Of a stretch of 36,881 nt of DNA, positions 28,149-36,881 are shown piece after piece. Position 1 is the stretch's first letter, and each line of letters begins with the position of its first letter. The stretch is from the NCBI GenBank assembly GCA_903862465.1, contig CAIOYH010000066.1:1-36881 (forward strand), read 5' to 3'. Source of the DNA: an uncultured bacterium (lineage in GTDB: Bacteria; Bacteroidota; Bacteroidia; Bacteroidales; CAIWKO01). A program made the position numbers and the translations under genes. The notes below the pieces were generated by a model. It did not search any database, had not been told where the DNA came from, and was given only the letters and a program-made list of their open reading frames with translations.

Positions 28149-29576
28149 TTAATATCTATAGTGATCCGCTTTGTAAGGACCTTCGATGGGTACACCAATA
28201 TAATCTGATTGTTGTTTAGTGAGTTTCGTAAGTTTTACACCAATTTTTTCAAGGTGTAAACGGGCAACTTCTTCGTCAAGATATTTGGGCAAACGATACA
28301 CATCCACTTTGTAGATATCTTTGTTTTTCCATAAATCTATTTGTGCAAGGGTTTGGTTTGTGAACGAATTACTCATCACGAATGAAGGATGACCTGTAGC
28401 ACAACCGAGATTCACCAAACGACCTTCGGCAAGCATGAATATGGCATGTCCATCAGGAAAAATATATTTATCAACCTGAGGCTTGATAGTAATCTTAGTA
28501 ATTCCCGACATAGCATCAAGTTTGTCCACCTGAATTTCATTGTCGAAATGACCGATATTGCATACGATTGCCTGATCTTTCATCATCATCATGTGCTCTA
28601 CAGTAATTACATCTCGATTTCCTGTTGTTGTTACATAAATATTTCCTTCATGTAAGGCATCTTCGATAGTCGAAACTTCAAAGCCTTCCATTGCGGCTTG
28701 AAGTGCACAAATTGGGTCAATTTCAGTAACGATGACTCTTGCACCATAGGACTGCATTGATCTCGCACAACCTTTACCTACATCGCCATAGCCCAACACA
28801 ACAACCACTTTTCCGGCTATCATCACATCGGTAGCACGCTTGATTCCATCAGCCAAGGATTCACGACAACCGTAAAGATTATCAAATTTTGATTTGGTAA
28901 CAGAATCATTAACATTGATGGCAGGAATCAACAACTCGCCTTTTTCCATCATTTGATATAAACGATGAACCCCGGTAGTAGTTTCTTCAGAAACGCCTTT
29001 CCATTCTTTCACCACCTTGTGCCATCTTTGTGGTTCATCCGCTAAAACTTGTTTTAGCATATTGAGTATGACTTGTTCTTCTTGATTGCCTGCTTCAACA
29101 TATAAAATCGTCGCATCATTTTCCGCTTGAAATCCTTTATGAATAAGCAAAGTGGCATCGCCTCCATCATCCACTATCAATTGTGGACCTTTTCCTTCAG
29201 TAAAGCTCAACGCTTGATAGGTACACCACCAATATTCTTCGAGAGATTCACCTTTCCATGCAAAGACAGGAACGCCTGCTTTTGCAATAGCTGCTGCTGC
29301 ATGATCTTGTGTAGAAAAAATATTACAACTTGCCCAACGAACATTAGCGCCAAGCTCAACTAACGTTTCAATCAACACGGCAGTTTGAATTGTCATGTGT
29401 AATGAACCCGAAATTCGTACATCTCTTAAAGGTTTTTCTTTGCCAAATTTCTCACGTAAAGACATCAAGCCCGGCATTTCTTTTTCTGCTACTTCTATTT
29501 CTTTACGACCCCAATCTGCTAAACTAATATCAGCAACTTTGAAGGGGATTTTTGTGTTTACCATAGTATTTTCCAT
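28149..29576 (-). CDS. ahcY: Adenosylhomocysteinase
   Basis: [22 protein letters not shown]...[18 protein letters not shown]...[16 protein letters not shown]...[10 protein letters not shown]. Confidence 0.97.
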   Translation of the reverse strand: MENTMVNTKIPFKVADISLADWGRKEIEVAEKEMPGLMSLREKFGKEKPLRDVRISGSLHMTIQTAVLIETLVELGANVRWASCNIFSTQDHAAAAIAKAGVPVFAWKGESLEEYWWCTYQALSFTEGKGPQLIVDDGGDATLLIHKGFQAENDATILYVEAGNQEEQVILNMLKQVLADEPQRWHKVVKEWKGVSEETTTGVHRLYQMMEKGELLIPAINVNDSVTKSKFDNLYGCRESLADGIKRATDVMIAGKVVVVLGYGDVGKGCARSMQSYGARVIVTEIDPICALQAAMEGFEVSTIEDALHEGNIYVTTTGNRDVITVEHMMMMKDQAIVCNIGHFDNEIQVDKLDAMSGITKITIKPQVDKYIFPDGHAIFMLAEGRLVNLGCATGHPSFVMSNSFTNQTLAQIDLWKNKDIYKVDVYRLPKYLDEEVARLHLEKIGVKLTKLTKQQSDYIGVPIEGPYKADHYRY

Positions 29577-29639
29577 TTATTATTTTTTTAAGCGTGCAAA
29601 AGTACACATTTTAACCGACATGAGCAATACATGGCTATT

Positions 29640-30350
29640 TTATATGCATTCAATATTGCCAACCAACTTAAAGCCTGTGCCATGAACGTTTATGAGTCCA
29701 ATACTTTCGTCCTCTTTCAGATACTTCCTAAGTTTGGTAATATAAACATCCATGCTTCTAGCATTAAAATAGCTATCGTCGTGCCAAATTTCTTTCAAAG
29801 CAAGACTTCTGTCGAGCACATCATTTGCATTATCACATAAGAGTTTCAACAATTCTGCTTCCTTAGATGTAAGCTTTTGTTCTTTATCATTAATAGTCAA
29901 TAATTGTCGGTTATTATCGAATGTATAATTCCCTAACTTAAATATTGCCGTCAAATTTATTTTTTTATCAATGGTAGCTGACCTCCGAATAATGGCACTC
30001 ATTCTCATCAACAAAACTTCCATGCTAAACGGTTTGGTGATATAATCATCAGCACCGGTTTGAAATCCTTTCAGCACATCGTCTTGCATTGATTTTGCCG
30101 TCAGAAATAAAATCGGCACTTTTTTGTCTTTTTTTCGAATTTCTTTAGCAACAGCGAAACCGTCTTTGATTGGCATCATTACATCAAGAATGAAAAAATC
30201 AAATGCCTCTTTCGAAAATGCAGTAATAGCTTCTTCGCCGTTCACTGCAATAGTGGTTGAATAGCCCTTTGCCTCTAAATAAGTTTTTAGAATATTGCCT
30301 AAATTATCGTCATCTTCGGCAAGCAATACTTTAATATTCTTTTTTATCAT
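29640..30350 (-). CDS. OmpR-family response regulator
   Basis: KVLLAEDDDNLGNILKTYLEAKG...FFILDVMMPIKDGF...TAKS...GADDYITKPF plus C-terminal winged-helix domain. Confidence 0.95.
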   Translation of the reverse strand: MIKKNIKVLLAEDDDNLGNILKTYLEAKGYSTTIAVNGEEAITAFSKEAFDFFILDVMMPIKDGFAVAKEIRKKDKKVPILFLTAKSMQDDVLKGFQTGADDYITKPFSMEVLLMRMSAIIRRSATIDKKINLTAIFKLGNYTFDNNRQLLTINDKEQKLTSKEAELLKLLCDNANDVLDRSLALKEIWHDDSYFNARSMDVYITKLRKYLKEDESIGLINVHGTGFKLVGNIECI

Positions 30351-30356
30351 AGTGGT

Positions 30357-32021
30357 TTAATTTTTATTTTCAAATGGTAAGAAAATTTTTATTTTTGTTC
30401 CTTTTTTTAATTCACTCTCAACTGAAACTATTCCTTCATGAAATTCAACAATGGTTTTCACGTAGTGCAATCCTAAGCCGAAACCCTTTACGTTATGAAT
30501 ATTCCCTGTCGAGGCTCTATATAATTTATCAAATATCTTTTTCTGATTTGTTTTGCTGATTCCAATGCCATTATCAGAAATACTGATAATAACACCTTTT
30601 TGATTACTCACAGTATTTATATTTATGATTGGTTTTTCAGGAGTATATTTAATAGCATTATCTATAACGTTATAAATTACGTTTGTAATATGTGTCTTAT
30701 CCGCTTTTATATAATAATTGCGTGCAGTAGTTTCCGAAATAAGTTGACCGTTTTTATAATCAATCTGTATTTTGATACTGTTTATAACATCTTCAATGAT
30801 TTGATGTACATTAATAAGTTCTTTATGCAGTTTGAGCTGACCTTTTTCAATTACAGCAGTTTGAAGAATTTTCTCCGCCATAGAGCCAAGTCGTTTATTC
30901 TCCTCGTTGATGATATTGATATAATTGTCTTGAAATTCCATGTCTTTCTCAACGTCTTTGTCCACCAAAACTTCACATGCAAGCGAAATTGTAGAAATTG
31001 GTGTTTTAAATTCGTGAGTCATATTATTTATAAAATCGTTCTTCATTTCCGACAATCTTTTTTGCTTAAAGATTGTAGTGACCGTATATAAAAAGGATAG
31101 CGCTATCGCCAAAATCAATATCACTGAAACAGCTATCATTTTCCACATCTGAAGAAATAAATAAATAGATTTGTTGGGAAAATAAATCATTATATACTCA
31201 GGAGTCATAAACAAATCACGTGGAAACATATTGAAAGCATAACCTTCCTCAAGCAATCTTTTATGATAATGACCTGTTTTCTCGATTACCATAATGTTCC
31301 TAAGTGGACTATACACTCCAAATTCGTATTCCGTAAATATATTTCCATTCCGTAGTTCATTTCGAATAAGTGAATCTAGAACGATAAAATTCAAACGATT
31401 CTCAATGGCATCATAGTGTTTCAGATTAAATAAATCATCAAATACATCATTCACCAATGTACTTTTGTCAAGATACTTATTAATATTGGTTTCTACCCCT
31501 TGAAATTCACTCGACAATACACTGTCAATCCCAAAAGATAGGGAGGGCATTTCACTTAAGACAGAAGTGCTCGCATCATGGGCAAGCATGGGCTTCTGAA
31601 TTGTTACTATAGTCGTGTCGTAGGTTTTGATAATTTCGCCGGTATGTTCTTGCAAAACGGTCACATTTATTTTCTCACTAGTGACATTAAAAATATTTTT
31701 AGACAAATGGCTTGAATCTTTTCGAGATGTATCTGATTTTTGAGCATCAATCTCTTTTGTATAAATATTATTAATGGAGTCAATTGTATGAAGAATCCTT
31801 TTTCCTTGTTTGCTTCTGTACATTTTTGAGCGAATTCTATCCGCTACTTCGAGTTTTTCGAGTTTGTAAATAACATTCGTCATTGCATCCTTCACATTAC
31901 GCGAAAAATTCACCTCCTTTAAGGCAATAGCATTCTTCATCCAATAAATTTGGATACCAAATAACACAATAACGGCAAAAGACATTAAAACTATTACAAG
32001 ATATATGGCTCTTTTATTCAT
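30357..32021 (-). CDS. Sensor histidine kinase
   Basis: Two TM segments, NNMTHEFKTPISTISLACEVL H-box, NVIDNAIKYTPEKP N-box, ISDNGIGI and KGFGLGLHYVKTIVEFHEG. Confidence 0.95.
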   Translation of the reverse strand: MNKRAIYLVIVLMSFAVIVLFGIQIYWMKNAIALKEVNFSRNVKDAMTNVIYKLEKLEVADRIRSKMYRSKQGKRILHTIDSINNIYTKEIDAQKSDTSRKDSSHLSKNIFNVTSEKINVTVLQEHTGEIIKTYDTTIVTIQKPMLAHDASTSVLSEMPSLSFGIDSVLSSEFQGVETNINKYLDKSTLVNDVFDDLFNLKHYDAIENRLNFIVLDSLIRNELRNGNIFTEYEFGVYSPLRNIMVIEKTGHYHKRLLEEGYAFNMFPRDLFMTPEYIMIYFPNKSIYLFLQMWKMIAVSVILILAIALSFLYTVTTIFKQKRLSEMKNDFINNMTHEFKTPISTISLACEVLVDKDVEKDMEFQDNYINIINEENKRLGSMAEKILQTAVIEKGQLKLHKELINVHQIIEDVINSIKIQIDYKNGQLISETTARNYYIKADKTHITNVIYNVIDNAIKYTPEKPIININTVSNQKGVIISISDNGIGISKTNQKKIFDKLYRASTGNIHNVKGFGLGLHYVKTIVEFHEGIVSVESELKKGTKIKIFLPFENKN

Positions 32022-32043
32022 GTTTACAGATCAATTTGACACT

Positions 32044-32078
32044 TTAACTTTTGTTAAGGAACGTTAACTATAATTAAC
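32044..32078. promoter_or_regulatory. Four TTAAC/G half-sites at exact 10-bp spacing
   Basis: TTAAC 32044, TTAAG 32054, TTAAC 32064, TTAAC 32074, just upstream of the histidine kinase start (32021, minus strand). Confidence 0.55.
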
Positions 32079-32197
32079 TTCTATGAGACTCTATATATAG
32101 TACTTTTACATCAGAAAAAAACGAGTACATTTTCATAGAGAAATTCAGATTTATTCAAAGTTTTTTTGAGTTTTTATTTTTTTGGTTTTAATTTTAA

Positions 32198-32223
32198 AAG
32201 GGCGGTTTATCCGCTCTTTTTTT
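32198..32223 (+). terminator. Intrinsic-terminator-like hairpin upstream of pgi
   Basis: AAAAGGGCGG-TTTAT-CCGCTCTTTTTTTT: continuous 10-bp stem with one G-T wobble and a T tract. Confidence 0.7.
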
Positions 32224-32231
32224 TATATTTG
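32224..32231 (+). promoter_or_regulatory. Bacteroidota -7-like box for pgi
   Basis: TATATTTG matches TAnnTTTG, 43 bp before the pgi ATG. Confidence 0.45.
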
Positions 32232-32272
32232 CATTTTTATTGTAATTATATTCACGTCAAAATTAATAAAAT

Positions 32273-33619
32273 ATGTCAAATCTTAAAGTAAATACTAGCA
32301 GAATTTTTGATTTTGCTGATAATAAAGCTTCAGAGACTCTTCAAAATGAAATCAATTTAGCCTATAATCAATTGATTCAAAAAACAGGCAAAGGTAATGA
32401 TTTTTTAGGTTGGTTGTTACTTCCTGGTGAAACTTTAGTTTCAAAACTCATTAATCAAATTAATATTGAAGCAAAAAAAATCCGACAACAGTCCGAAATT
32501 GTGGTTGTGGTTGGGATTGGAGGCTCGTATCTTGGGACACGTGCCGTTATAGAAGCTCTCAGTTCTAATTTCCATAGTTTGCAAAAAAATGATACGCCCG
32601 AAATTATTTACGCAGGTCAAAATATCAGCGAAGATTATCTTTTTGATTTACTCGAAGTTTTAAATACAAAAGAATATAGCATCATTGTTATTTCTAAATC
32701 AGGAACCACCACGGAACCTGCCCTTGCATTTCGTTTACTTAAAAATCATATTGAGAAAAAATATGGTAAGGAAAATGCTAAAGACCGCATCACGGCGATA
32801 ACGGATAAAGAAAAAGGTGCTTTAAAAAAACTTGCCGACAAGGAAGGCTATACCACATTTGTGATACCTGACGATGTGGGTGGCAGATACTCCGTATTGA
32901 CTCCGGTGGGTTTACTGCCAATTGCTGTGGCAGGATTTGACATTGAAAAACTGTTGCTTGGAGCTGATCAGATGCAAAAAGAATTATACGCAACTTCTGA
33001 CCTATCAGAGAATCCTGCTTGTATGTATGCTGCTGCCCGCAATCTCTTGTATCGTGATAAAAAATCAGTAGAGATATTTGTGAGCTATCAGCCCAATCTG
33101 AATTATCTTTCTGAATGGTGGAAACAGCTTTTCGGCGAAAGCGAAGGAAAGGATCATAAAGGCATATTTACAGCTTCCGTGAGTTTTACAACCGATTTGC
33201 ATTCGCTTGGACAATATATTCAGGATGGCAAACGTATGGTTTTTGAAACGATGTTGCATATAGATGTCCCTAAACATACTCTAAAGGTACCCTTTGTGGA
33301 AGAAGATGCTGATGAATTGAATTTCATGGCAAATAAACGCATCAACGAGGTAAATAAAATGGCGGCTTTAGGCACTACTATTGCTCATACGGATGGCGGA
33401 GTTCCTATCATAGATATTCATCTACCTGAAATGAATGAATATAATTTAGGTGAATTACTTTATTTCTTTGAGTTCACTTGTGGCGTTAGCGGCTATATGC
33501 TTGGAGTGAATCCTTTTGACCAACCCGGGGTGGAGGCTTATAAAAATAATATGTTTGCTTTGCTTGGCAAACCCGGATTTGAAGAAAAACAAAAAGAAAT
33601 CCTTCGGAAGATTACTTAA
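32273..33619 (+). CDS. pgi: Glucose-6-phosphate isomerase
   Basis: VVVVGIGGSYLGTRAVIEAL, VISKSGTTTEPALAFR, DVGGRYSVLTPVGLLP, LGVNPFDQPGVEAYKNNMFALLG. Confidence 0.96.
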   Translation: MSNLKVNTSRIFDFADNKASETLQNEINLAYNQLIQKTGKGNDFLGWLLLPGETLVSKLINQINIEAKKIRQQSEIVVVVGIGGSYLGTRAVIEALSSNFHSLQKNDTPEIIYAGQNISEDYLFDLLEVLNTKEYSIIVISKSGTTTEPALAFRLLKNHIEKKYGKENAKDRITAITDKEKGALKKLADKEGYTTFVIPDDVGGRYSVLTPVGLLPIAVAGFDIEKLLLGADQMQKELYATSDLSENPACMYAAARNLLYRDKKSVEIFVSYQPNLNYLSEWWKQLFGESEGKDHKGIFTASVSFTTDLHSLGQYIQDGKRMVFETMLHIDVPKHTLKVPFVEEDADELNFMANKRINEVNKMAALGTTIAHTDGGVPIIDIHLPEMNEYNLGELLYFFEFTCGVSGYMLGVNPFDQPGVEAYKNNMFALLGKPGFEEKQKEILRKIT

Positions 33620-34130
33620 TTTTCAGGATATTCAATACATCCTGCTCCAAAGTTGTTTTGGGTGTTTCGATGATGCGTCCGATTTCAACATCTTTGCGAT
33701 AGAAAATAAAAGTCGGGACTTTTTCTATGAGATATTTTTCCTTGACATTCATGCCCGGGGCAGATTTCTCACGGTCAACACAGATGTATGATATATCGCT
33801 CATGGGTATTTTCAACATATCCAAAATCTTGAGAAAACGAGGCACTTGTTCCTTACTGTCGCCACACCACGTTCCTAAGATGATTACACATTTGATATTG
33901 CTTATCAACGCTTTTATGGAATCAACTACGATTTCCTTTGGCTGATATGCAGGATATTCTTCATTATAATTGCTTACAAACTCACAACTCAAAATTCCAT
34001 CACGGGTGCAATTGCCAATCATCATATCTGTTTGCTTTTTTTCGTCGAACATACGTTTGTTTAGGTCTTGGGCTTTGATATTTGCAATACAAAAAAGCAT
34101 TACAAAGAGCGAGAAGATTTTTTTTTTCAT
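33612..34130 (-). CDS. Secreted thioredoxin-like protein
   Basis: Signal peptide; CVIILGTWCGDSKEQVPRFLKIL...KVPTFIFYRKDVEIGRI. Confidence 0.8.
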   Translation of the reverse strand: MKKKIFSLFVMLFCIANIKAQDLNKRMFDEKKQTDMMIGNCTRDGILSCEFVSNYNEEYPAYQPKEIVVDSIKALISNIKCVIILGTWCGDSKEQVPRFLKILDMLKIPMSDISYICVDREKSAPGMNVKEKYLIEKVPTFIFYRKDVEIGRIIETPKTTLEQDVLNILKIK

Positions 34131-34156
34131 CTTACAGAAATTTATAGAGTAAAAAA

Positions 34157-34190
34157 CAAAAAACCTCCTATTTGCAAGGAGGTTTCTTTT
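34157..34190. terminator. Bidirectional-looking intrinsic terminator downstream of yebC
   Basis: AAACCTCC (34161-34168) and GGAGGTTT (34178-34185) flanked by A and T runs. Confidence 0.82.
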
Positions 34191-34207
34191 TTGTATTATA
34201 CCATTAT

Positions 34208-34948
34208 TTATAGTTCGGCTAAAAGTTCGTCGGTCAATTCAAGATTGTGATATACGCTTTGCACATCATCGTCATCTTCAAAAATATCAACCAATTTCAA
34301 TACTTTTTGCGCTGCATCTTTTTCTAACGTAACAAATGTCTTGGGGATTCTTTGCAATTCCGCGCTTTCGGTTTCGAGTTTCATTTCTTCGAGTTTTTTG
34401 AGCATCGAACCAAAGTTTTCCAATTCGGTTGTAACCACGATGGTGTCGTCTTCATAAGAAATATCCTCTGCACCGGCATCTATCACTTCCATTTCGAATT
34501 CGTCGGGGTCAATGGTTCCTAATGGAATGCGAAATACGCCCTTGCGGTCGAAGATGAAACTCAAGGAGCCATTGGTGCCGAGGCTTCCACCATGTTTGTT
34601 GAAATAGGAACGGATGTTGGCAACTGTACGCTGAATGTTGTCGGTTGCACATTCAATAAAAATAGCTACTCCGTTGGCTGCATATCCTTCGTAGGTGACT
34701 TCCATGTAGGTGGAGCCATCTTTGTCGGAAGCTTTGCTCACGGCGCGTTGCACGTTTTCTTTAGGCATGTTGGCACCTTTGGCATTGGCAATTGCCAAGC
34801 GCAATTTGGGGTTGCCGTCGGCATCGGGACCGCCTTCTCGGACGGCGATGCTTATTTCTTTAATAATTCTTGAAAAGATTTTGGAGCGTTTTGAGTCCAA
34901 GGCTCCTTTTTTTCTTTTAATGGTTGACCATTTATTGTGTCCTGACAT
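34208..34948 (-). CDS. yebC: YebC/PmpR family DNA-binding regulator
   Basis: MSGHNKWSTIKRKKGALDSKRSKIFSRIIKEI...NPKLRLAIANAKGANMPKENVQRAV...EVTYEGYAANGVAIFIECATDN. Confidence 0.96.
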   Translation of the reverse strand: MSGHNKWSTIKRKKGALDSKRSKIFSRIIKEISIAVREGGPDADGNPKLRLAIANAKGANMPKENVQRAVSKASDKDGSTYMEVTYEGYAANGVAIFIECATDNIQRTVANIRSYFNKHGGSLGTNGSLSFIFDRKGVFRIPLGTIDPDEFEMEVIDAGAEDISYEDDTIVVTTELENFGSMLKKLEEMKLETESAELQRIPKTFVTLEKDAAQKVLKLVDIFEDDDDVQSVYHNLELTDELLAEL

Positions 34949-35060
34949 AAAGTATATTTATAAATTTCACTTTGTGATTTCTGCGGCAAAATTACTAAAA
35001 CTTAGCAACACTGCAAAAATAAGTAACAAAATTGTTTGTTTTTCATTTTCCGCACAAATA

Positions 35061-35082
35061 AAAAAGTCCCGAAGGACTTTTT
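35061..35082. terminator. Intrinsic terminator
   Basis: AAAAAGTCC-CGAA-GGACTTTTT, perfect 9-bp stem with CGAA tetraloop. Confidence 0.85.
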
Positions 35083-35083
35083 A

Positions 35084-35188
35084 TTATTGTTTGTTCGCTT
35101 TTTTAGCTTTTTTTTCGTCTCTCTTTTCTTTCAGAGACTTGGTAGCTTTTTTCTTGTCTTCTTTTTTTACGGTTTTCTCTTTGCTCAT
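35084..35188 (-). CDS. 34-aa highly basic small protein
   Basis: ATG at 35188-35186 gives MSKEKTVKKEDKKKATKSLKEKRDEKKAKKANKQ; stop at 35084-35086 abuts a strong terminator. Confidence 0.55.
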   Translation of the reverse strand: MSKEKTVKKEDKKKATKSLKEKRDEKKAKKANKQ

Positions 35189-35339
35189 AATTTCTGATTT
35201 TAAAATTAAACGTAGGTAAAAGTACTTATATTTTTTGAATTAGAATTTATTTATTTGATTTTTTATTGACAAAGCCATGTGAACAAAAATGAGAAGTGTG
35301 TTTTTTGACTTAGATTGTCAATTACATATCCGTGTTTTT

Positions 35340-35693
35340 TTAGTTTTGTTGCGAGCTTTCTATTTCAATAATTTTAGCAATCTGAATATCCAAATCAGGC
35401 AGAATAGTTTCTACAACTCCCCATACTGCCCATAAATCAACACCTATGTAATCGTGAATTAACTTGTCGCGCATTCCTGCTAATTTTTTCCATTCAATTT
35501 GAGGATATTTCACTCTGAAATCTTGGTCTAATTGTTTTGTGGCTTCTCCAATGATTTCAAAATTTCGTATTACACCATCTTGTATTAGTGTGCTTTTCAG
35601 AAATTCCGCTTCATTTATACCTTTAGTATATTCCTTGATTTTGTTTATGCAATCAAGAATATGCTTGAGATAGATGATGGCATCTTTTTTCAT
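35340..35693 (-). CDS. HEPN domain toxin (HepT-like, DUF86)
   Basis: RDKLIHDYIGVD contains RX4HXY; IIGEATKQL and 117-aa size fit HepT-like proteins. Confidence 0.88.
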   Translation of the reverse strand: MKKDAIIYLKHILDCINKIKEYTKGINEAEFLKSTLIQDGVIRNFEIIGEATKQLDQDFRVKYPQIEWKKLAGMRDKLIHDYIGVDLWAVWGVVETILPDLDIQIAKIIEIESSQQN

Positions 35694-35974
35694 TACACAA
35701 TTCTGATTAAATCTTTTTGAATATATAATCTCAATTGCTCATTGACAGACTTCACGGTGACTAAATCAACTTTAATGCCCAACAATTCGCTGAGTTCCTG
35801 TTCTAATCCTATCAAATCCAACAACGTTATTTTTTGTTCAAAATCAATAAGAATGTCGATATCACTTGAGGTCGTCTGCTCATTGCGGGCATACGAACCA
35901 AATATCCCCACTAAGGAAGGACTATACTTTGACAAAGTATTTTTTATTATTATTTCTTGCTGTGAACTTAACAT
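35693..35974 (-). CDS. Minimal nucleotidyltransferase antitoxin (MntA-like)
   Basis: VGIFGSYARNEQTTSSDIDILIDF, GSX10DXD motif; stop overlaps the HEPN start as TAATG. Confidence 0.88.
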   Translation of the reverse strand: MLSSQQEIIIKNTLSKYSPSLVGIFGSYARNEQTTSSDIDILIDFEQKITLLDLIGLEQELSELLGIKVDLVTVKSVNEQLRLYIQKDLIRIV

Positions 35975-36123
35975 GATGCAAAGATAGTGTTTTTTTTATA
36001 ATTCTGATAAGGTTTTTGTATAGATATTTTTTTCAAATATATAAATTCCAAAAATTCCTCCACCATTCTATCCCCTTCCTTAAAAAATAATTTCTCTCTT
36101 CAGACACATAAAACCTCAAATCC

Positions 36124-36738
36124 CTATAAAATCCAACTTTTTATGACACTCCACGGTCCTTCTCCATTTCTATTTACTGCACGGACACGATAAAAATATC
36201 GTACACCTGCCTTCACATTTTTATCAACAAAAGATTTTTTTGAACTATGTTTATAAAAATTCATAGGTGGATAGGTATTCATGTCTTGCGGATTGGTGGA
36301 TTCTCCGCGCTCCCATTCATAGCCGTTGGCAAGAAGGTCACGATTTGTGGATATTTTAAACCCACTCCCATCCGTTGTGTTCGTAATTCCCGGAATAAGT
36401 ATCTCTTTCGGGTAATCCCATTTTTCTTTCGCTTTGCGTTGCTTTATACCGTAATAGGTCAAAACCTTCTGTTCTGTCTTATGAAATCCGTTAGCTTTCT
36501 TTTCAATTATCTCGGCATACAAGACTAAGTCTTTTTCCAACTGTCGGGCTTCTTTCTTTTTTATTGAAATTTGACTTTTAAGATGATTTAATTCTTCCTG
36601 AAGTGCATCAATGCCGTCAATTTTTGATTGAATATCCGCCAGAGTTTCGGGCTGTCCAGTCCATTTTGATTGATTCTTACTTACACCATTTAGCAAGCCT
36701 ACCAAGCGATTGCGAAGTTTTGTCAGATATTTTAACAT
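36124..36738 (-). CDS. Hypothetical protein with coiled coil and fibronectin type III-like C-terminus
   Basis: Coiled-coil middle (ALQEELNHLKSQISIKKKEARQLEKD); C-terminal VKAGVRYFYRVRAVNRNGEGPWS is FN3-like. Confidence 0.65.
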   Translation of the reverse strand: MLKYLTKLRNRLVGLLNGVSKNQSKWTGQPETLADIQSKIDGIDALQEELNHLKSQISIKKKEARQLEKDLVLYAEIIEKKANGFHKTEQKVLTYYGIKQRKAKEKWDYPKEILIPGITNTTDGSGFKISTNRDLLANGYEWERGESTNPQDMNTYPPMNFYKHSSKKSFVDKNVKAGVRYFYRVRAVNRNGEGPWSVIKSWIL

Positions 36739-36881
36739 GATACATTTTTATTCGTGAATACTATATTTGTGCTTCGTAATTTAAAACGAGCGCAAGATAC
36801 AAATTATTTTTTATACATAAAATTATTTTTTGTTTTCTTGAATTATAATTATTTTTTTTAGAATTTGTTTTTTCTTTTTTA

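Overview
The window is about 36.9 kb of a Bacteroidota chromosome. Lineage is inferred from a T9SS sorting domain, a FeoAB fusion, CarboxypepD_reg/plug proteins and TAnnTTTG-like -7 boxes. Most genes are conserved housekeeping: rplS, trmD, feoAB, a PPi-type phosphofructokinase, a YgiQ-like radical SAM protein, an acyl-CoA carboxylase/methylmalonyl-CoA module, ahcY, a histidine kinase/response regulator pair, pgi and yebC. The left 1.4 kb looks like degraded accessory DNA: a partial IS end, a DUF5615-like toxin remnant, and an antitoxin-like ORF followed by a truncated RelE/ParE-like toxin. An apparently intact HEPN/MNT pair lies at 35.3-36.0 kb. The most unusual non-coding structure is a set of intergenic repeats. 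Three arrays have an exact 21-bp period but unrelated unit sequences (two back to back at 14.13-14.60 kb, one at 20.94-21.17 kb). There is also a ~146-bp-period palindrome-rich duplication at 17.5-17.84 kb and an octamer array at 26.08-26.19 kb. Two regulatory candidates stand out: a triple 21-bp-spaced ACCGTTAAC direct repeat resembling LytTR sites (3509-3571), and four TTAAC/G half-sites spaced exactly 10 bp apart upstream of the two-component operon (32044-32078). No CRISPR array, tRNA or rRNA was recognised. I found no defence or biosynthetic system that I can claim is clearly new; the repeat arrays are the best candidate for something undescribed.
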